A stretch of DNA of 64,000 nt from Nematostella vectensis. Lineage: Eukaryota; Cnidaria; Anthozoa; Actiniaria; Edwardsiidae. Position numbers and translations under genes: made by a program. Shown in pieces: positions 28,247 through 40,970 of the stretch. Each line of letters begins with the position of its first letter. The first letter of the stretch is position 1. Location: the NCBI RefSeq assembly GCF_932526225.1, contig NC_064044.1, positions 7,800,801-7,864,800 on the forward strand, read 5' to 3'. The notes below the pieces were generated by a model. It had not been told where the DNA came from, did not search any database, and worked only from the letters and a program-made list of their open reading frames with translations.

Positions 28247-31200
28247 GTAAGGGACAAACCATCAGAAAAGTGAAGGGGGGTGGGGGGGGGGGGGAAGGGT
28301 GGGGAGGTTTCAGTCGTGCATGTTTTTTTTTTCATGTCTCCAAGATGTGCATAATTTTTTCATCGTTGTATGCTTTTTTCTTGTCCAGTTTGGGCTGCAT
28401 CCATTTTTTAAGCTTTTCATAGAGTATATCATTTTTTGGTCCGTACCCATCCCCCCCCCCCTTCACGTTTCTAATGGTCCGTCCCATATCAGTCAATTTT
28501 GTTTTAAAAACTGTCGTTTTTCTAGCTCGCTCGGTCATTTCCTTATTAGGCATTACATACCATATTTGGGAGTCTCGTTTCAATCATTTTTTTCGCTTTT
28601 TTATCGCTCTAGAACTTTGTAAGTCGAGAACTTCCACGTGAACTTGCAGGAATTCGTGTTTACTACGATTTTGCTGGCAGCAATCTTGGAAATGGAGCCT
28701 AGTCCCTAACATTTTAGAATATCCCAGATCTCCCGCGCTGTTGCCCCAGGCTCTTTTAGACCATTTAGGAAAACGACAGCCATTGGTTGATATGCTAAGA
28801 CCCTGGATGGGTTGTGGTGATGGAGGGTGAGGCGGGTTGTGGGGGAGGAAGACAAAGGCCAGTTGTCAACTTACAGCGGCGTAGCCAGGATTTTTAACAG
28901 GAGGGGACCCAAAAGGGACTTTCAAGGCATTTTCTCCCGAATTTTAGATAATGTCTTATACATTTACTGTATTTTTGGCTGCTAAAAGGGGGGGGAGGGG
29001 TCCGGGCCCCCCTAGGCCACGCCCTGGCTACGCCCCTGGTTTATACAAAAAATAATAATTATAAATTCAATATTTTAAAAGCGTATGCGTCCAGTCTTGT
29101 CCTTGGCGATCTTAATGGGTCTGGTTTAGGGTCAGGTGCTCTGTGTGCTCGTAGGTGAATTGCGGAGAAGCGCGGGATCGGAAATGAGTTAAACTGCCTC
29201 TGGCTTATGACAGAAATCAGAAAGCCTTTTTTTCTTCAAGTATATATTTTTTATTTTACTGATCTTAATATCCTAATTTTGTATAATTTAGTTAGTTATT
29301 TTATCCATATCAAGAAAATTCAGCCAAAAAATGTCGTTTTTGCCAAACGCGGTCACTTCCATAAAAGGAAACTAATATATTCCTTATTTGGAAAGACTGT
29401 ATGATTCTTGTAATTTTTAAGGTTACCGTACCGCAGGTACTTTGCAAACTTTATGACTTGTAATCAGAAGAGAAAAACACTGACTGTGACCATATTTAGT
29501 CAATGGAGAAAGTATCTGAAAAGAAACTAAGAGTCCTCGGTACCAGTCCCTCAAAACGACAAGGTTTTCTTCATATGCTAATGGCGGTGCCCGCATGGGA
29601 CTCCGTGTCCCGTTGCAACTTAGCCCGAGTGTGGCCCTTTTATTGCTCCCTATAAAGTATATACCGGGAAGCGATAAAAAGAGGGCCTGATATACAAATA
29701 CTGTTAAATTTTCATGTTCGGGTCCCAAATATTGGGACCACTGCGATTGGCTAGATAACAACGCTAATAAAAAAAGCGCGCTCTGAATAGCCCTTATCAG
29801 CATGTAAAAAACGTCTTGCCCAGTTATACCTAAAGGCGCTGGAAAATATGATGCCATAGATAGACCAGGCACCGAATATTCAAGAAATCTGTTTAAGAGA
29901 GGGATTGCTTGTGGTACTTCCCGCGAGTTGATCGAGTAATACGTTTGAGTGATACGTTTGAGTTAACTTCCCTGCTTATCCGTTTTGCGTGTCTTTGTTT
30001 GTATTGGTATTTTTTTTGTAGTAGTAGTAAAGTTTGACTCGATAAAGTTAAAAAAAGAAGCTAAACCTGTGGTCTTTGTCTTTGTATTTAGTGACGGTAG
30101 GATCTAGTGCTAGTTTCCAGGCCTTCTCGTGCCAGGATGTCAAGGATGGGTCAATCAGCCCTGCCAGTGGTGTATTCTGGGTATTGAGTAACCAGGTCTA
30201 CTGTGACATGCAGAACACAAGTAAGTACTGCGTAAAGCCGGGTTTTCACTAGAGAAATAAATGAGAAAAAAAAGACGTGCGAAAGCATATCAAGCAAAGT
30301 AAGCCATATAAAACAACCACATTTAGAAATAACTGTTTTTATATACACTTTCTCACAGTCATTTAAAACGACGTTTCAATGACGTGGGGGCGTTTATTTA
30401 TCTATCAAATTTCCGCCAGTTAGACTGGTGTGGAAGGTACAAGACAGAGCTAGGCTCCAAAACAAGTACCCCCTTGAGTGTATTGTTAGTAAGCATTTTT
30501 AACACTCTCACTGGGGGGAGGGGGGGGGGAGTCACTCACTGCAGGAGGGTCTATTGTGCTCCCAGTGGTTTTTTTACGTTTCTTTGATTTAGGTTAGTGC
30601 AATGAAGCTTGACGTGACGAGGCCTCTGGTTTAGTTTCCTTATCCGAGAAGACTGGAAACACAAGAGAATAACTTCAACTCATTTTTGACACAAATTCGA
30701 ATTCAATTCGCGTAACAAAAGCTCGATTTGCTCGTTTAGTTGAGAATCTTCATGAATGGTTTATCTGAGAGTGAGGACACAGAGAACTTCTTTTTCTTTC
30801 GTCTCCAGATCCCAGCTCGTGCCCAGATCCCTTTTGCGAAAACGGCGGGACATGCAAAGTGCTCAGCGGTGGTTATCATTGCACATGCGCAATAAATTTC
30901 CAAGGACTACGCTGCGACAAAGGTGTGTATTTAACGCCTGACTACTGAAAAGTAAAAACCCTTAATTAAATAAAGATGGCTGATCACAGTATTTTTTAAC
31001 ATTTCCCGCAAAATATGTATCCAAACAAATATATCCGTCAGCTAATTCAAGCAAGTAAAATACTTCTGATCAAATTTCGTTTCTAAAGTATCAGACACAA
31101 TCTTGGCTTTTTTAAAGTTCTTGTAAAAAGACCGTTGCATTTACAAATACAAACAATAACAAATTAGTGGTTAATTGACATTCTTAAAAGAGGTAATCAC

Positions 31201-32095
31201 ACGTGTAAGAGTAAGAGTGAGAGTGATTCTACCTTTCCTTATTTGGCTTTATTTTTCAAGATGACTATTACTAGTACTTTGTTATCTTATACTGGCTTTT
31301 TATACCTTTAGCTGGGGACCCGTGCCTGTCAAATCCCTGCCTTAACAATGGGACGTGCTCCGCGACAAACCAAAATTACAGCTGCTCGTGCCAGAGATTC
31401 TTTAACGGAACCAACTGCGAAAACGATGCAGGTAAGAGAGTCACAAACAAGATTAAGAACGGATAGAAGGTCAGACAGACGGATAGACGGTCAGACACAC
31501 AGGATAGACTGTCAGAAAGACGGATAGACGGTCAGACAGATTTCCATCGGCCCAATCGTTGGTGGCTATTTTGAAGTTTATTTTTTGCAAAAGCCGATGG
31601 ATTCTAAATTGTAAATAATAATGTAGTGGTTGATCGATAATAGCTGGAGGTGACACACACAGAAACGGCAAAACGGCATGTAAGGCAAATTAGTATTAAA
31701 AATGCTTTTTTTTTTTATTAAAAGCCCCAGAATGTAGAAACTATCAAGTACTTTCGGATAAAGAAAGACACGTGACCATTCCCACAACAGTGGACCAATC
31801 TGACGAGCTTCTTCCAGTCACGTGGTATCGGTTTACTCACGAGGCTGGCAATAGAATGCCAACCACGTGTCCAGCGAGTAACAATCTTTGTGGTGCTGTG
31901 ATGCCGGGATGGCTCAATGGAGCTGAGCCTGCGATGGAAGAGGGAGCGGTTACTCGCAGAGCGTGTTTTTACTTCAGTGGTGACTGCTGCAATCTTGAGA
32001 ATACCATCAAAATTCGCAATTGCGGGTCGTATTTTGTCTATTATTTGGAAAAGATTCCTTTTAATGGTTTCCTGAGATATTGCGGAGCGTGGTAG
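27946..32095 (+). CDS. Gene C: secreted PAN / fibrinogen-like / EGF / EGF / D8C protein
   Basis: Five exons join in phase 1 throughout: 27946-28246, 30092-30220, 30809-30922, 31312-31431 and 31725-32095 (1035 nt, 344 residues). Modules in order: signal peptide ([20 protein letters not shown]), PAN domain, a short fibrinogen-like segment ([20 protein letters not shown]...VYCDM), two EGF domains, and a D8C domain, the eight-cysteine module of uromodulin, GP2 and OIT3. It stops at TAG 32093-32095. No membrane segment follows, so the product is probably secreted. An ATG at 27922 is also in frame; a splice-acceptor-like tattttcag between the two ATGs favours 27946. The gene is divergent from gene B, its likely relative by PAN content. 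Ligand and role unknown. Confidence 0.85.
28251..28485. mobile_element. Inverted-repeat element abutting the gene C exon 1 donor
   Basis: Left end GGGACAAACCATCAGAAAAG, right end CTAATGGTCCGTCCC; about 27 of 30 end bases pair. Poly-G and poly-C lie just inside the ends. The left end begins four bases after the exon end. Confidence 0.65.
28511..28779. mobile_element. CTGTCGTTTTTCT inverted-repeat element, copy 2 (inverted)
   Basis: It begins CTGTCGTTTTTCTAGCTCGC and ends TTTAGGAAAACGACAG. Its interior is the reverse complement of 20517-20746 (GGAAATGGAGCCTAGTCCCT). Confidence 0.65.
28874..29038. mobile_element. CAGSGGCGTAGCC-ended inverted-repeat element
   Basis: It starts CAGCGGCGTAGCCAGGATTT and ends CCCTGGCTACGCCCCTG. 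The interior matches 6305-6462 in reverse. The rest of gene C intron 1 (29039-30091) shows no exon on either strand. Confidence 0.65.
30092..30220 (+). CDS. Gene C exon 2: short fibrinogen-like module
   Basis: The reading is [43 protein letters not shown]. The acceptor is gtatttag before 30092 and the donor ACAA|GTAAGT, phase 1-1. It corresponds to the first strands of a fibrinogen-type module (SGVYW...VYCDM), also begun in gene A exon 6. The full fibrinogen domain is not present here. Confidence 0.75.
30484..30710 (-). mobile_element. SINE, head-truncated copy (same family as 42234)
   Basis: It is the reverse complement of the body at about 42330-42530: TATCCGAGAAGACTGGAAAC here matches GTTTCCAGTCTTCTCGGATA there, and GTTAGTAAGCA matches TGCTTACTAAC. 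The tRNA-derived head is missing. An internal G-run is expanded. Confidence 0.65.
30809..30922 (+). CDS. Gene C exon 3: EGF domain 1
   Basis: The reading is [20 protein letters not shown] then [18 protein letters not shown], six cysteines in EGF spacing. The acceptor is cgtctccag and the donor G|GTGTGT, phase 1-1, 114 nt. Confidence 0.9.
31312..31431 (+). CDS. Gene C exon 4: EGF domain 2
   Basis: The reading is [20 protein letters not shown] then [20 protein letters not shown]. The acceptor is tacctttag and the donor G|GTAAGA, phase 1-1, 120 nt. Confidence 0.9.
31725..32095 (+). CDS. Gene C exon 5: D8C domain and stop
   Basis: The reading starts [20 protein letters not shown] and shows [57 protein letters not shown] and [16 protein letters not shown]...RYCGAW. 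These are the hallmarks of the D8C module: W.RF, AG..M...C, CG...P.WL.G, C.....CC, and a VK.C..FYVY.L-type strand. In vertebrate uromodulin and OIT3 this module precedes a ZP domain; no ZP domain follows here. Confidence 0.88.
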
Positions 32096-32660
32096 CAAGG
32101 GAAATGCAATGCAAAACTAAAGATGATTTGTCAAGAAGGTCTTATCATCTGCGCTCGAGGGCCAAGCGCTGTTTTCTTCTGTTACGAATGTTCTCTGCGG
32201 TAGAGACCTAAGGAAGCATCCGCAATGACCGCTAAATTTTCGAGCATGTGCAAGGTTGCTGTGTGCAGCTTCGATGTGTTAAAAAAAATTTGTGGGGTGT
32301 GTCGAGAAGCCTTGACCTTTCCCTGCGTCGTGTGTACATAATTGGACACGTCACGTCACGTCACGCCGCCATATATTTTACACTTCCACTAAAAAACAAG
32401 TCCCGCCGCAATGCATCCATTCAAACAAGTAACTTCACAGTTGTGGAAGTAAACAAAACGTCGAAATTTCAAATTATAAACAATAGCAGAGGTGCTAAAT
32501 TGATGTCTTTTAAAACCCCGTACGGGACTCAAAACTACCGCGAGGCATACGTGGTGTGTGCTTGCTATTTAACGTGATAGGTGTACATGAGACACGAGAA
32601 CAAGTACGCAAGGGCCGTATTCAAGTGTGACCGCCTTATTTTTTTCGTGAAAGAATTGTG

Positions 32661-32775
32661 TCAGGGCCGTAGCCCTCCAATATTCTAAAATAAAGAAATC
32701 AATGGTTTAAGAAACCAATGGTTTCTTAATGTTTCTGTATTGTGCTTCCCTTAATATTTCAAGGCCTACTACAGC
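32661..32775. repeat. Dispersed GGGCCGTAGCC / CCCTTAATATTT repeat
   Basis: It carries CAGGGCCGTAGCCCTCCAAT and AATGTTTCTGTATTGTG as in 600-790. The surrounding 32100-33300 shows no gene. Confidence 0.45.
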
Positions 32776-33309
32776 TTCGTTCGTTTACTATGCGCTGACT
32801 ACTGACTACGAGGAGCGTAGCGAGAGGCCTCGGGACAAAACTGCAGTCAAATGCCAATTCAGCCCAGGATGCAAACTATAGGCAACAAACCTGACAACAG
32901 CTCGTGTTGTCGGAGTGAAGCTGGAGCCTTTGATACCCAGGGTAGCTATGTGGGTACATACGCCAGTGCTGAAAAACGCAAGACTACTTCCAGTACCGCG
33001 CGGTTAAACCAGCCTTTTTGTTTTGAAATGGCGGCGTTTTACCGGCAAACTGTCACATTTTGGTGAATGCTTAGAAAACTAGACCAAACCTAAGGCTATA
33101 ATTTTTCGTTATGACTCCATCATTATCAAACAAATCTGTCATCTTTTGTACAGTATGGTTTTAATGCTGTACAGTTAGTCAAAACAACGACTGAAGTCAT
33201 CCTTTCGTACCTTTACTCGAACGAGTCAACACTGAGATTTTGTTTGTTTTCGCCAGAACACGCGCATGCGCATTCGTTATTCAGCATTATCGGTACATAC
33301 CAGAGGAGG

Positions 33310-34100
33310 CTATGATGATCACGTGACAAATTGCATCGTATCCAGTGTTTCCTCTCCGTGTAACAAGTTTACATAGCATAGCAAGAAGCTTTGATGGTCA
33401 CATGACATGCACGTGACAAATTCCGTACATGCACGTGGCATCCATTGTGCTAGAAGCTTTGATATGGTCACGTGAAATGAACGTTTGTTCTGAATAATTG
33501 CACGTGACAAATTGCGTACATGCACGTGGCGTCCAGCAGGCCCGTTCCCAGATATTGGGGTGTGCAAAATCCGAAAAAGTGGACCAATTTTTTTCGGGGG
33601 GCTGGGGGGGGGGGGGGGGGGGGGGAGTGATGGAAGGAGTTCTCTGACAAACATCTGACCATCCACGAAAGAACAAAAAGGAATTTTTTAGCACGTCCAT
33701 TGGGAACCGAAAGTGGACCTTCGGCCGTTGTGTGTGTGTGCGTTCGCACCCCCCCCCCCCCCCTGGGTACGGGCCTGTCCAGTTTGCTAGAAGCTTTTAT
33801 ATAGTCACGTGAAATGCACGTGTGAAATTGCGTACATGCACGTGGCATCCAGTGTGCTCTCAAGTGTACATACCAAGAAGCTTTGATATGGTCACGTGAA
33901 ATGCACGTGACAAATTGCGTACATGCACGTGTGTGCTCTCAAGTGTACATACCAAGAAGCTTTGATATGGTCACGTGAAATGCACGTGACAAATTGCGTA
34001 CACGCACGCGGCATCCAGTGTGCTCTCTCCATGTAACACGTGTACATACCAAGAAGCTTTGATATGGTCACGTGAAATGCACGTGTGTTTTGTGAATAAT
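33310..34100. repeat. Degenerate tandem repeat rich in CACGTG motifs
   Basis: Units of about 78-110 bases with AAGAAGCTTTGATATGGTCA, CGTGAAATGCACGTGACAAA and TTGCGTACATGCACGTGG recur from 33390 to 34090. By eye there are about 15 CACGTG palindromes. Two poly-G/C tracts (about 33600-33626, 33750-33763) interrupt it. It starts 1.2 kb downstream of gene C. Confidence 0.75.
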
Positions 34101-37100
34101 TGCAAATATTGATGGATTACTCCAGAGCTGTAGTTGCTCGTGACAACCAGTGCTCTTTTTCCACTTTTCTCTCCCTAGTCACGTTGTTTTAATATTGTTT
34201 ATCAGCACGAGCAGCGTTTGCTGAGGAAGTATTTTTTGGTAAAATTATAGTAATAGCTTTTAGGAAGCTCTCTCAGAAATTATACCTTTTAGGAAGCTCT
34301 CTCACAAATAATACCTTTTAGGAAGTTCTCTCACAATGGAAAAGTCCTAAGTGTCTCGCTATGAATAGACGTCAAGATACACATTCATTTCCAGGTCTCT
34401 CAGATTTGTCCAGTTTTAGTCACTTAACCTTGTGATTAATTGCTAGAAAATAATGTATATAGCTTTAAATTTGTTCGATGACGCACGTTACTTTGACGGT
34501 AAGATATTTTAATGTCCATAGATTTCTATATTTGCGTTTAAAACCCAAATGAGTAAGTATTTCATAATGGTAATTGCGCTCAAGTCCCCAGTTCTCCCCT
34601 CCAACTCACTGAAACGTTCCCTGCTAACATCGGTCTCCTTTACTGCTTGCTTGGATTTGAGGAGACCGAAACGGGGCGAGTCCTTCATATCTGCGTGGGC
34701 ACATTTTTATTTAAAATGACTTTGACCTGATAATTGTTCCTAATAATTTGAAATCTTCTTGCTAGGATAGGAATAATGTTGTTGCTTTCTGATAACTGGT
34801 GGTAATAACACTTTTAGTTTAAATTGTTTCCGATGTTCCATTGAACCGAAAAGAGCACCCAAAAACGTGTCAATTAAGTGTGGCAGACTTTTCTGTACAT
34901 TTTGCATAAAAATATTGAAATATTGATGCCCCTAACATAAACTCAAAACAAAAGTTTTTATCTGTCCCCTTAAAAAATGTTGGAGCGAAATTATTTTTTT
35001 GAGAGATTACAATGCCATTCGACACTTACCTTGTAAATAATATGCATGTACATGCTTTACATTCACTATAAAATGAGTTTAAATCTCCATCAACTTCTTT
35101 CAATAGAATTAATCTTTCGAGGGGGAGAGATACTATAGCACAAAACTCCCAGTTATACTACAAGAAAAACATTCATATCCGTGTTGTAGTAGTTTTAATT
35201 GTATTTGTTTTCCACATTTCCCACTTTTCGGTTAAATTCTATATTGTCAGGATAACTAAAACCTTGAATATAATATTACTGATTTTAGATACCATTTTAT
35301 CCTATTTTCCACTTTCGTCTTTCCCGCGGATCTTACAAAAGATTATCCCATACAAAAAGGATCATGCCATTTTTGTCTTATGAATATCAAACTCTGCGAG
35401 CTCCGACTAATTAACAAATACACCGAAAAGTAAATCTTGAGCGGATGTTCTTTCAGAATTAATTTATTTGCTTTTCTGGGATTCGCTACTTTGATGACAA
35501 AGATCTGATGAGGAATAACTATTAGCTGACATGTAGTTGACAACCTAAAATGCTTTAAAACTTCCCAGTGGTCCGTTGTCCAAGCATTCATCAGACGTAT
35601 AAATACAAAGCGGAGATTACTGTACTGTGACAGACTGGCTGAGACTGGAGTCGAAAAAAAATAACGCCCAATATCGGACAAGCACTAGCTACCTCGGTAA
35701 GTACGTATTATGAAATTTTACCTTTATGGGAATTTTTTTCAGAAAAAAAAGTTATAGTTGAGCTCTATAAAAGAAGAGATTTTGCCGATACAAGACATAA
35801 CAGGGACATAAGAGAGAGAAAATAAACACTTTAAAAGCTGTTTTCGATGTTTATTTAGTGAAGTTTTAGTGAGAGGTAGCTGAAACTTCATTTAACGATT
35901 TTTAAGTACCCCTAAAATTGTTTTAAACACTTAAAATGTGTATCTAAAACAAAACAAAATAAATCTATATAATTTGTACAGTTTTATTCCTGGAACAATG
36001 GTTTTTCAACTCCATTTCTACCATTTATTCTTTTCTTGACCAGAACATGAATTGAATTCTTAGTATTAGGAATCTTTTTAAGCATAAAGCGTACTTGACA
36101 GGAAAGTCACAAACTTGAACAAATGCGGGATTTCAAAACCTAAAAAAAGGCTTTTTTATACGTTTTTTTAATCGAAATTGATTTATAATTTCAATTCTTC
36201 GTAAATTTCAAATATCATATTTGTTTGCAGTGTAGAAAAGCTGCTTACTTATTCATGCTCATTATAATTATCAAAACTAAACAGTTTTAACTGTTATGAC
36301 TATAAGGCAAAAGGAAAAAATATTGTGACCAAAATATAAATTAAGAGTCTTATAAGAAGTGAAAGATCATTATCGACACAGAGAGATTACATATAACATT
36401 AAAGTAATTCTAAAATACTAAGACAAAAACAATGCCTTTTATCTGCATCCTTTATGTTTAATCAGGCGCTTTTAGGAAAAATACACACCCATTTAAGCCT
36501 TAGACAATTTATCGTTTGTTTTGATATAAAAAGAACTACAAACACTTTATCCTCCGTTCCTTGGGAGAGATTTAAATGTTTTTTTTTTTTTGCTTTTGGA
36601 CAAAAATGAAAACGGAATAAAGATAATGAAAAGAAGTAGAGAAGACTGAAAAACACATGATTAAAAAAAAAAGCTTTTGGTATAAAGGCAGAGGGTAGCA
36701 AATAAAGAAGAAAATGAATAAAGGATAAAATACAAATATAAAAATATACGGATAAAATATTTTATATAAATTTAAAATATACTGATAAAATATTTATAAT
36801 ATAGTTTCACGATTTAAAAGGAGCAAGTATGGGGAAAATATGAACAAGTAAAATAGCACTAGTGTAAAAATTCAAGCTGAACTTTCTTGACAAAACGCTA
36901 AAGTGCAGAGATTAGGATTTTAGTCAAATTATTGAAAAATAAAGCTGAATCTATACTGAAAAAAAGGAACATTGGAATACGACAGGAAACGATGTTTATT
37001 GGGATATGATGATGATGCAAGAATCTATTAAGGATTCAATATCGAAAGAGTATTAAACAAAATAACGTTGCCCTAAATATTAAAAGCAAAGCCATCTATA

Positions 37101-38600
37101 CTTGAAATATTCACCTACGGCTTGCTCGCGTAAAGTATGTAAGTATATAAAAAGTCGCTTTAGTCATCATCCCTGCGAAGGGTTTGAAACGTTTGAAAAA
37201 GTATTCGTCGATTTACCAGAGTTGGAGAAGCTTGGTCTTGTGATGAGCTATGCCAAATAAATTTAATTTTATTTTTAGGTCTAGATGTAACGCCACTCGA
37301 TTCTCACATTATTTGTCGTCCAATATCGAAAGGAAACATAAAGGAACATGGAACCATCCATAGGTTCGAGCTTGCTTCATCAGCGACATTCGGTCTGATA
37401 AAAAACGCTTTAGCAATTTTCTGAAAAGAGAAAGTAAATAAACTGAATAATATCGGACGCAAACTTTGAAGATAACATAAAAAATGTGTTTTTATAAAGT
37501 ATCCTCGTCGCTTATAATAGACTTAACGAAAATCTAAGTAAACACACGAAAAATAAATAGAATATATTATCTGTTTTTATATAAGGCTCTACAAAGCAAA
37601 TCACACGAGAGGGTCAAAAAGGCGGAAAAAGTAAATTTGGGCATGCGCAGAGAGATACATACGGCGACATGCGACCTAGCGGTGTGATTGAAAGCGGATT
37701 TTCGGCGAATCGCCAACTGATAGCATGTTGTTTACGACTAATGAATATAGACTTGTATTTAATATTTGATGAAATATCAGGGAGCTGGAAATGTGTTGTA
37801 ATATATTATTAGTTATTAGTTTTTTTCCGAAAAACTTCACGAAGTCCTTTGACACAAAATAAGTTTACCTTACTTTTAAATTTCATACTACAATCACATC
37901 ACTCTGAATCTTCGCAAAAAAATCTACATCAGATTAAATTCACAATTGAGCTTAGATACCTTTCTATTTGGTGTGCAGCGATTATGGGGAAGGCAAATGA
38001 AAAAAAAAATTGAACACTAAATTAATAAGTGCGTCACCAGAACAGCGTCTTGAAACAATTGGATTTTTTGTCGTACGTTTGGCGTCTTCTGTTTTTCTTT
38101 ATGCTTTAACAAAATTACTACCAATGTAATTTGAACAAATTTTCTAAAAAAAACAATGCTCAACTGTATCAATAATGATAAGATAGATGATGATATAGCA
38201 AGGTGAAAAAACTACATAGTAACCTGATGGTTACAACAGTTCATATCTGACTACACTTTCAATTAAGTTAAGATCATTTATTAAGGTTTTTAGTGAGTAA
38301 GTACGTACGAGTAAGTACGAAAGCTAAGAAATGTTCACAAGTAAAGTGTCACCGGATGATAGACAAATAAAACAAACTGAAAGTGGAGCATGCGCGCGTG
38401 AAAAATATTGCGCTAGTGTACATGCACTGATGCCGCTTTTGCGACCAAATCTGAATTTTGCGGGCCCTTTATCAAAAGATAAACGATCAGTGAGACGCCA
38501 TACAAAAAAACTAAATGCTTCAAATATTTACAATACTTTTCTATAGGATCATTCTTGTCATACTAAATAAAGGTTAAAACAGCGCCTTTCGGTGAGCGGC
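34101..38600. other. AT-rich intergenic stretch, nothing recognised
   Basis: Short open frames here lack codon bias or known motifs and differ in no way from chance. No RNA gene or clear repeat was seen. Confidence 0.5.
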
Positions 38601-38682
38601 GGTGTCAAACAAACGTGCCCTTTTTTGCCTTATCACTTACATCCCAAAATGTTATTCGAGACGTATCACTTTTTTCCCGCAA

Positions 38683-40970
38683 TTTACGTGAGTTCTCTTT
38701 CAGGATATATTATGCAAAGAAAAAGAGGGAAGACATTTCAAAGCGAGCGGCGTAGCTCTCTCATGTTGCTAATAATCCAAATTTGAAATATCGCACGGGT
38801 TCTCTATGGGTAGCCACGGTTTTGGTTACATGAATAAAAATAATACCTTAAAAATAATATACATAAGAACTTAGGATATACTATGTAACGATAGAAAATA
38901 TTCTTTAACGCGCAACTGATCCCGTGGCGGTAAAAATGCGCGGCATAACTCTTTGATAAATGGGCTATTTGAGATGAGCATACGTTATTTTTTTTATTAG
39001 TGGGTCTTTTGCAATAGCATATTCGCAAATTCTCTGCTAGAATACACCATGTAACGCTCGAAGTTATTTCTAGTGAGTAGTTCCTGGCATAAGCGCTCGG
39101 CGCAGTTCTTTATCTTAATATTAGGGCCCCCGAATGGTCCCCCGAAATTTCGATGTGCTCGCAGTTTTCGGCTCGCATGCTCGCGCAATTTTTCTCCGCC
39201 GTGCTCGCATTGTATTTTCGACGTGCTCGTTGCACGATTGAACTAAAAATACTCGGTCTCGCATAAAAAAACGGGGTGCTCGCAAGTGCTCGCCAAAGAC
39301 CATTCAGGGGCCCTAACATTCAGTGCAACTTGAGGCGTCAAGCATATGCTCCACACTAATATTGCACTTCTACAATAACTTGTTCATGAATTTATCTTTT
39401 AAATCTCGTGTAGAAATAAATTGGAGCGCCGTACTTGTTTACCACACATATATTTGTATACAATTTTTTTTGTAAAAACCTTTTTTAAAAGAACGTCCAG
39501 CCTGAGATTTCACCAAATTTTAAGAACATGCTAAGAACATGCCAAGGCTCAGATAGCAGAAAAAAATCTTTTTTTAGTCGTGACGCGTTCTAAAATGCAG
39601 AATCAAATTGTACTTATAATAACAACCTTACATATTAGCTATTGATCATATGTGTAATTCTCTTTCTAATATTATATCTTTATATACACAAAAATTTAAG
39701 AACATCGTTAAGAACATATTGAGCCTTAAAATGCTCCAAAAATAAGAACGGCCCAGCCTCAACTGAAAATTAGACGTTCTTATAAAAAAAAAGAGTGTAC
39801 TTAAGTAATAACTTCGTTAATTCTCTGTTGAGATATGCCAAGTACCGGTGAAAGTAATTTCTATTGGCGGCTGACTATATACTCGTGGCGACAACCACGA
39901 AAAGCTCTGCGAAGCTCTTAAAAAATGGGCAATTTTAGTTGTAGCTTGTATTTACCTTGCTCTATTGATTACTCAATGAAATACGCTGGTTCTCTGTTAG
40001 GGTATACAGTTTAACGATATTTTTTAATTGCGCGGTAATCTCGTCCGGCAAGTACAAGAGGCACGCGGCGAAACTCTTTTAAAGAATGTCGATCAAACAC
40101 TCCTAATGTTTATTATTGAAAATACAGTGGTGGTTTATTCGCAAAAATAACAATCTACGAATGAAGTCTGATAAGTTATTGATGATGTTTGATTGAAAAT
40201 ATTTTATTCCTTATTTTTTATTTATGAATTTTTATTATCAACATTTTAACATTATACAAGAAATATGACACTTTTTCCCTTTACAACATACCTCTCAAAC
40301 TAAAACGAAGAAAAAAAAAGTTTAAAACAGAGAAAAAAAAGACAAAAAACACCGTTAGAATGAGAGAGAGAGAATTGACAAAGGGAAGGATATGGAAGGA
40401 TTTCTTTTAATGAAACTCTAATTTACGATTTTCGGATGCTATTGTTTTTTCTTATTTGGAAAACTTCTTTTACCCTTTCCAAGAAGCCATCTCGATATGG
40501 TTTTGTTTTGATCAATTTACTAAACATTTTTACCGAAAATATCTTGGTTACTTGCTTAAATTAGCCGATGGAAATGGCCGATGCTTTGTGTGACTCGCCA
40601 TTTGCGCGGGAGCATAAAATGGCGGCGTGATTGGCCTTCTTAAAATCCCTTTACAAATGTGCAATTTGTAACGTCACACTCATTTTCCATTGCACTCAGA
40701 CTTGTAATCCTTTATATCCAAGTACGTGGAATCATGTCAGGAAACACCATGTAATGCAAGAAGTTCCCTCAATGTGCGGCCGATAATATCTTGCGGCGTC
40801 AGTCACATGAAGACACTGAAGCGCGCGGCGAAGCTTTCGTCAAACCACACGCAGAGCGCAATTTGAGATTTATCACTTTTATCACTAATTTTCCAAAAAG
40901 TACTTTCGCAATTAGCTTACGTGAGTTTTCCGCCAGGATACCATGTACCAACGTTATATCATATATCATG
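38683..40970. repeat. Strongly eroded long-period repeat, about seven copies
   Basis: Copies near 38690, 38872, 39032, 39825, 39992, 40735 and 40920 share the order: TTCTCTGTTAGGATATACCA, TGTAACG, a GCGCGGC..TCGTGGCG middle, and GCGCGGCGAAGCTCTTTTAA, often then AAATGGGCA. Spacing is irregular (about 160-790). Not coding. Confidence 0.55.

Noticed and set aside
29423..29872. 149-codon minus-strand open frame in gene C intron 1
   Set aside because: No recognised motif, no splice partners in phase; left as chance or repeat-derived.
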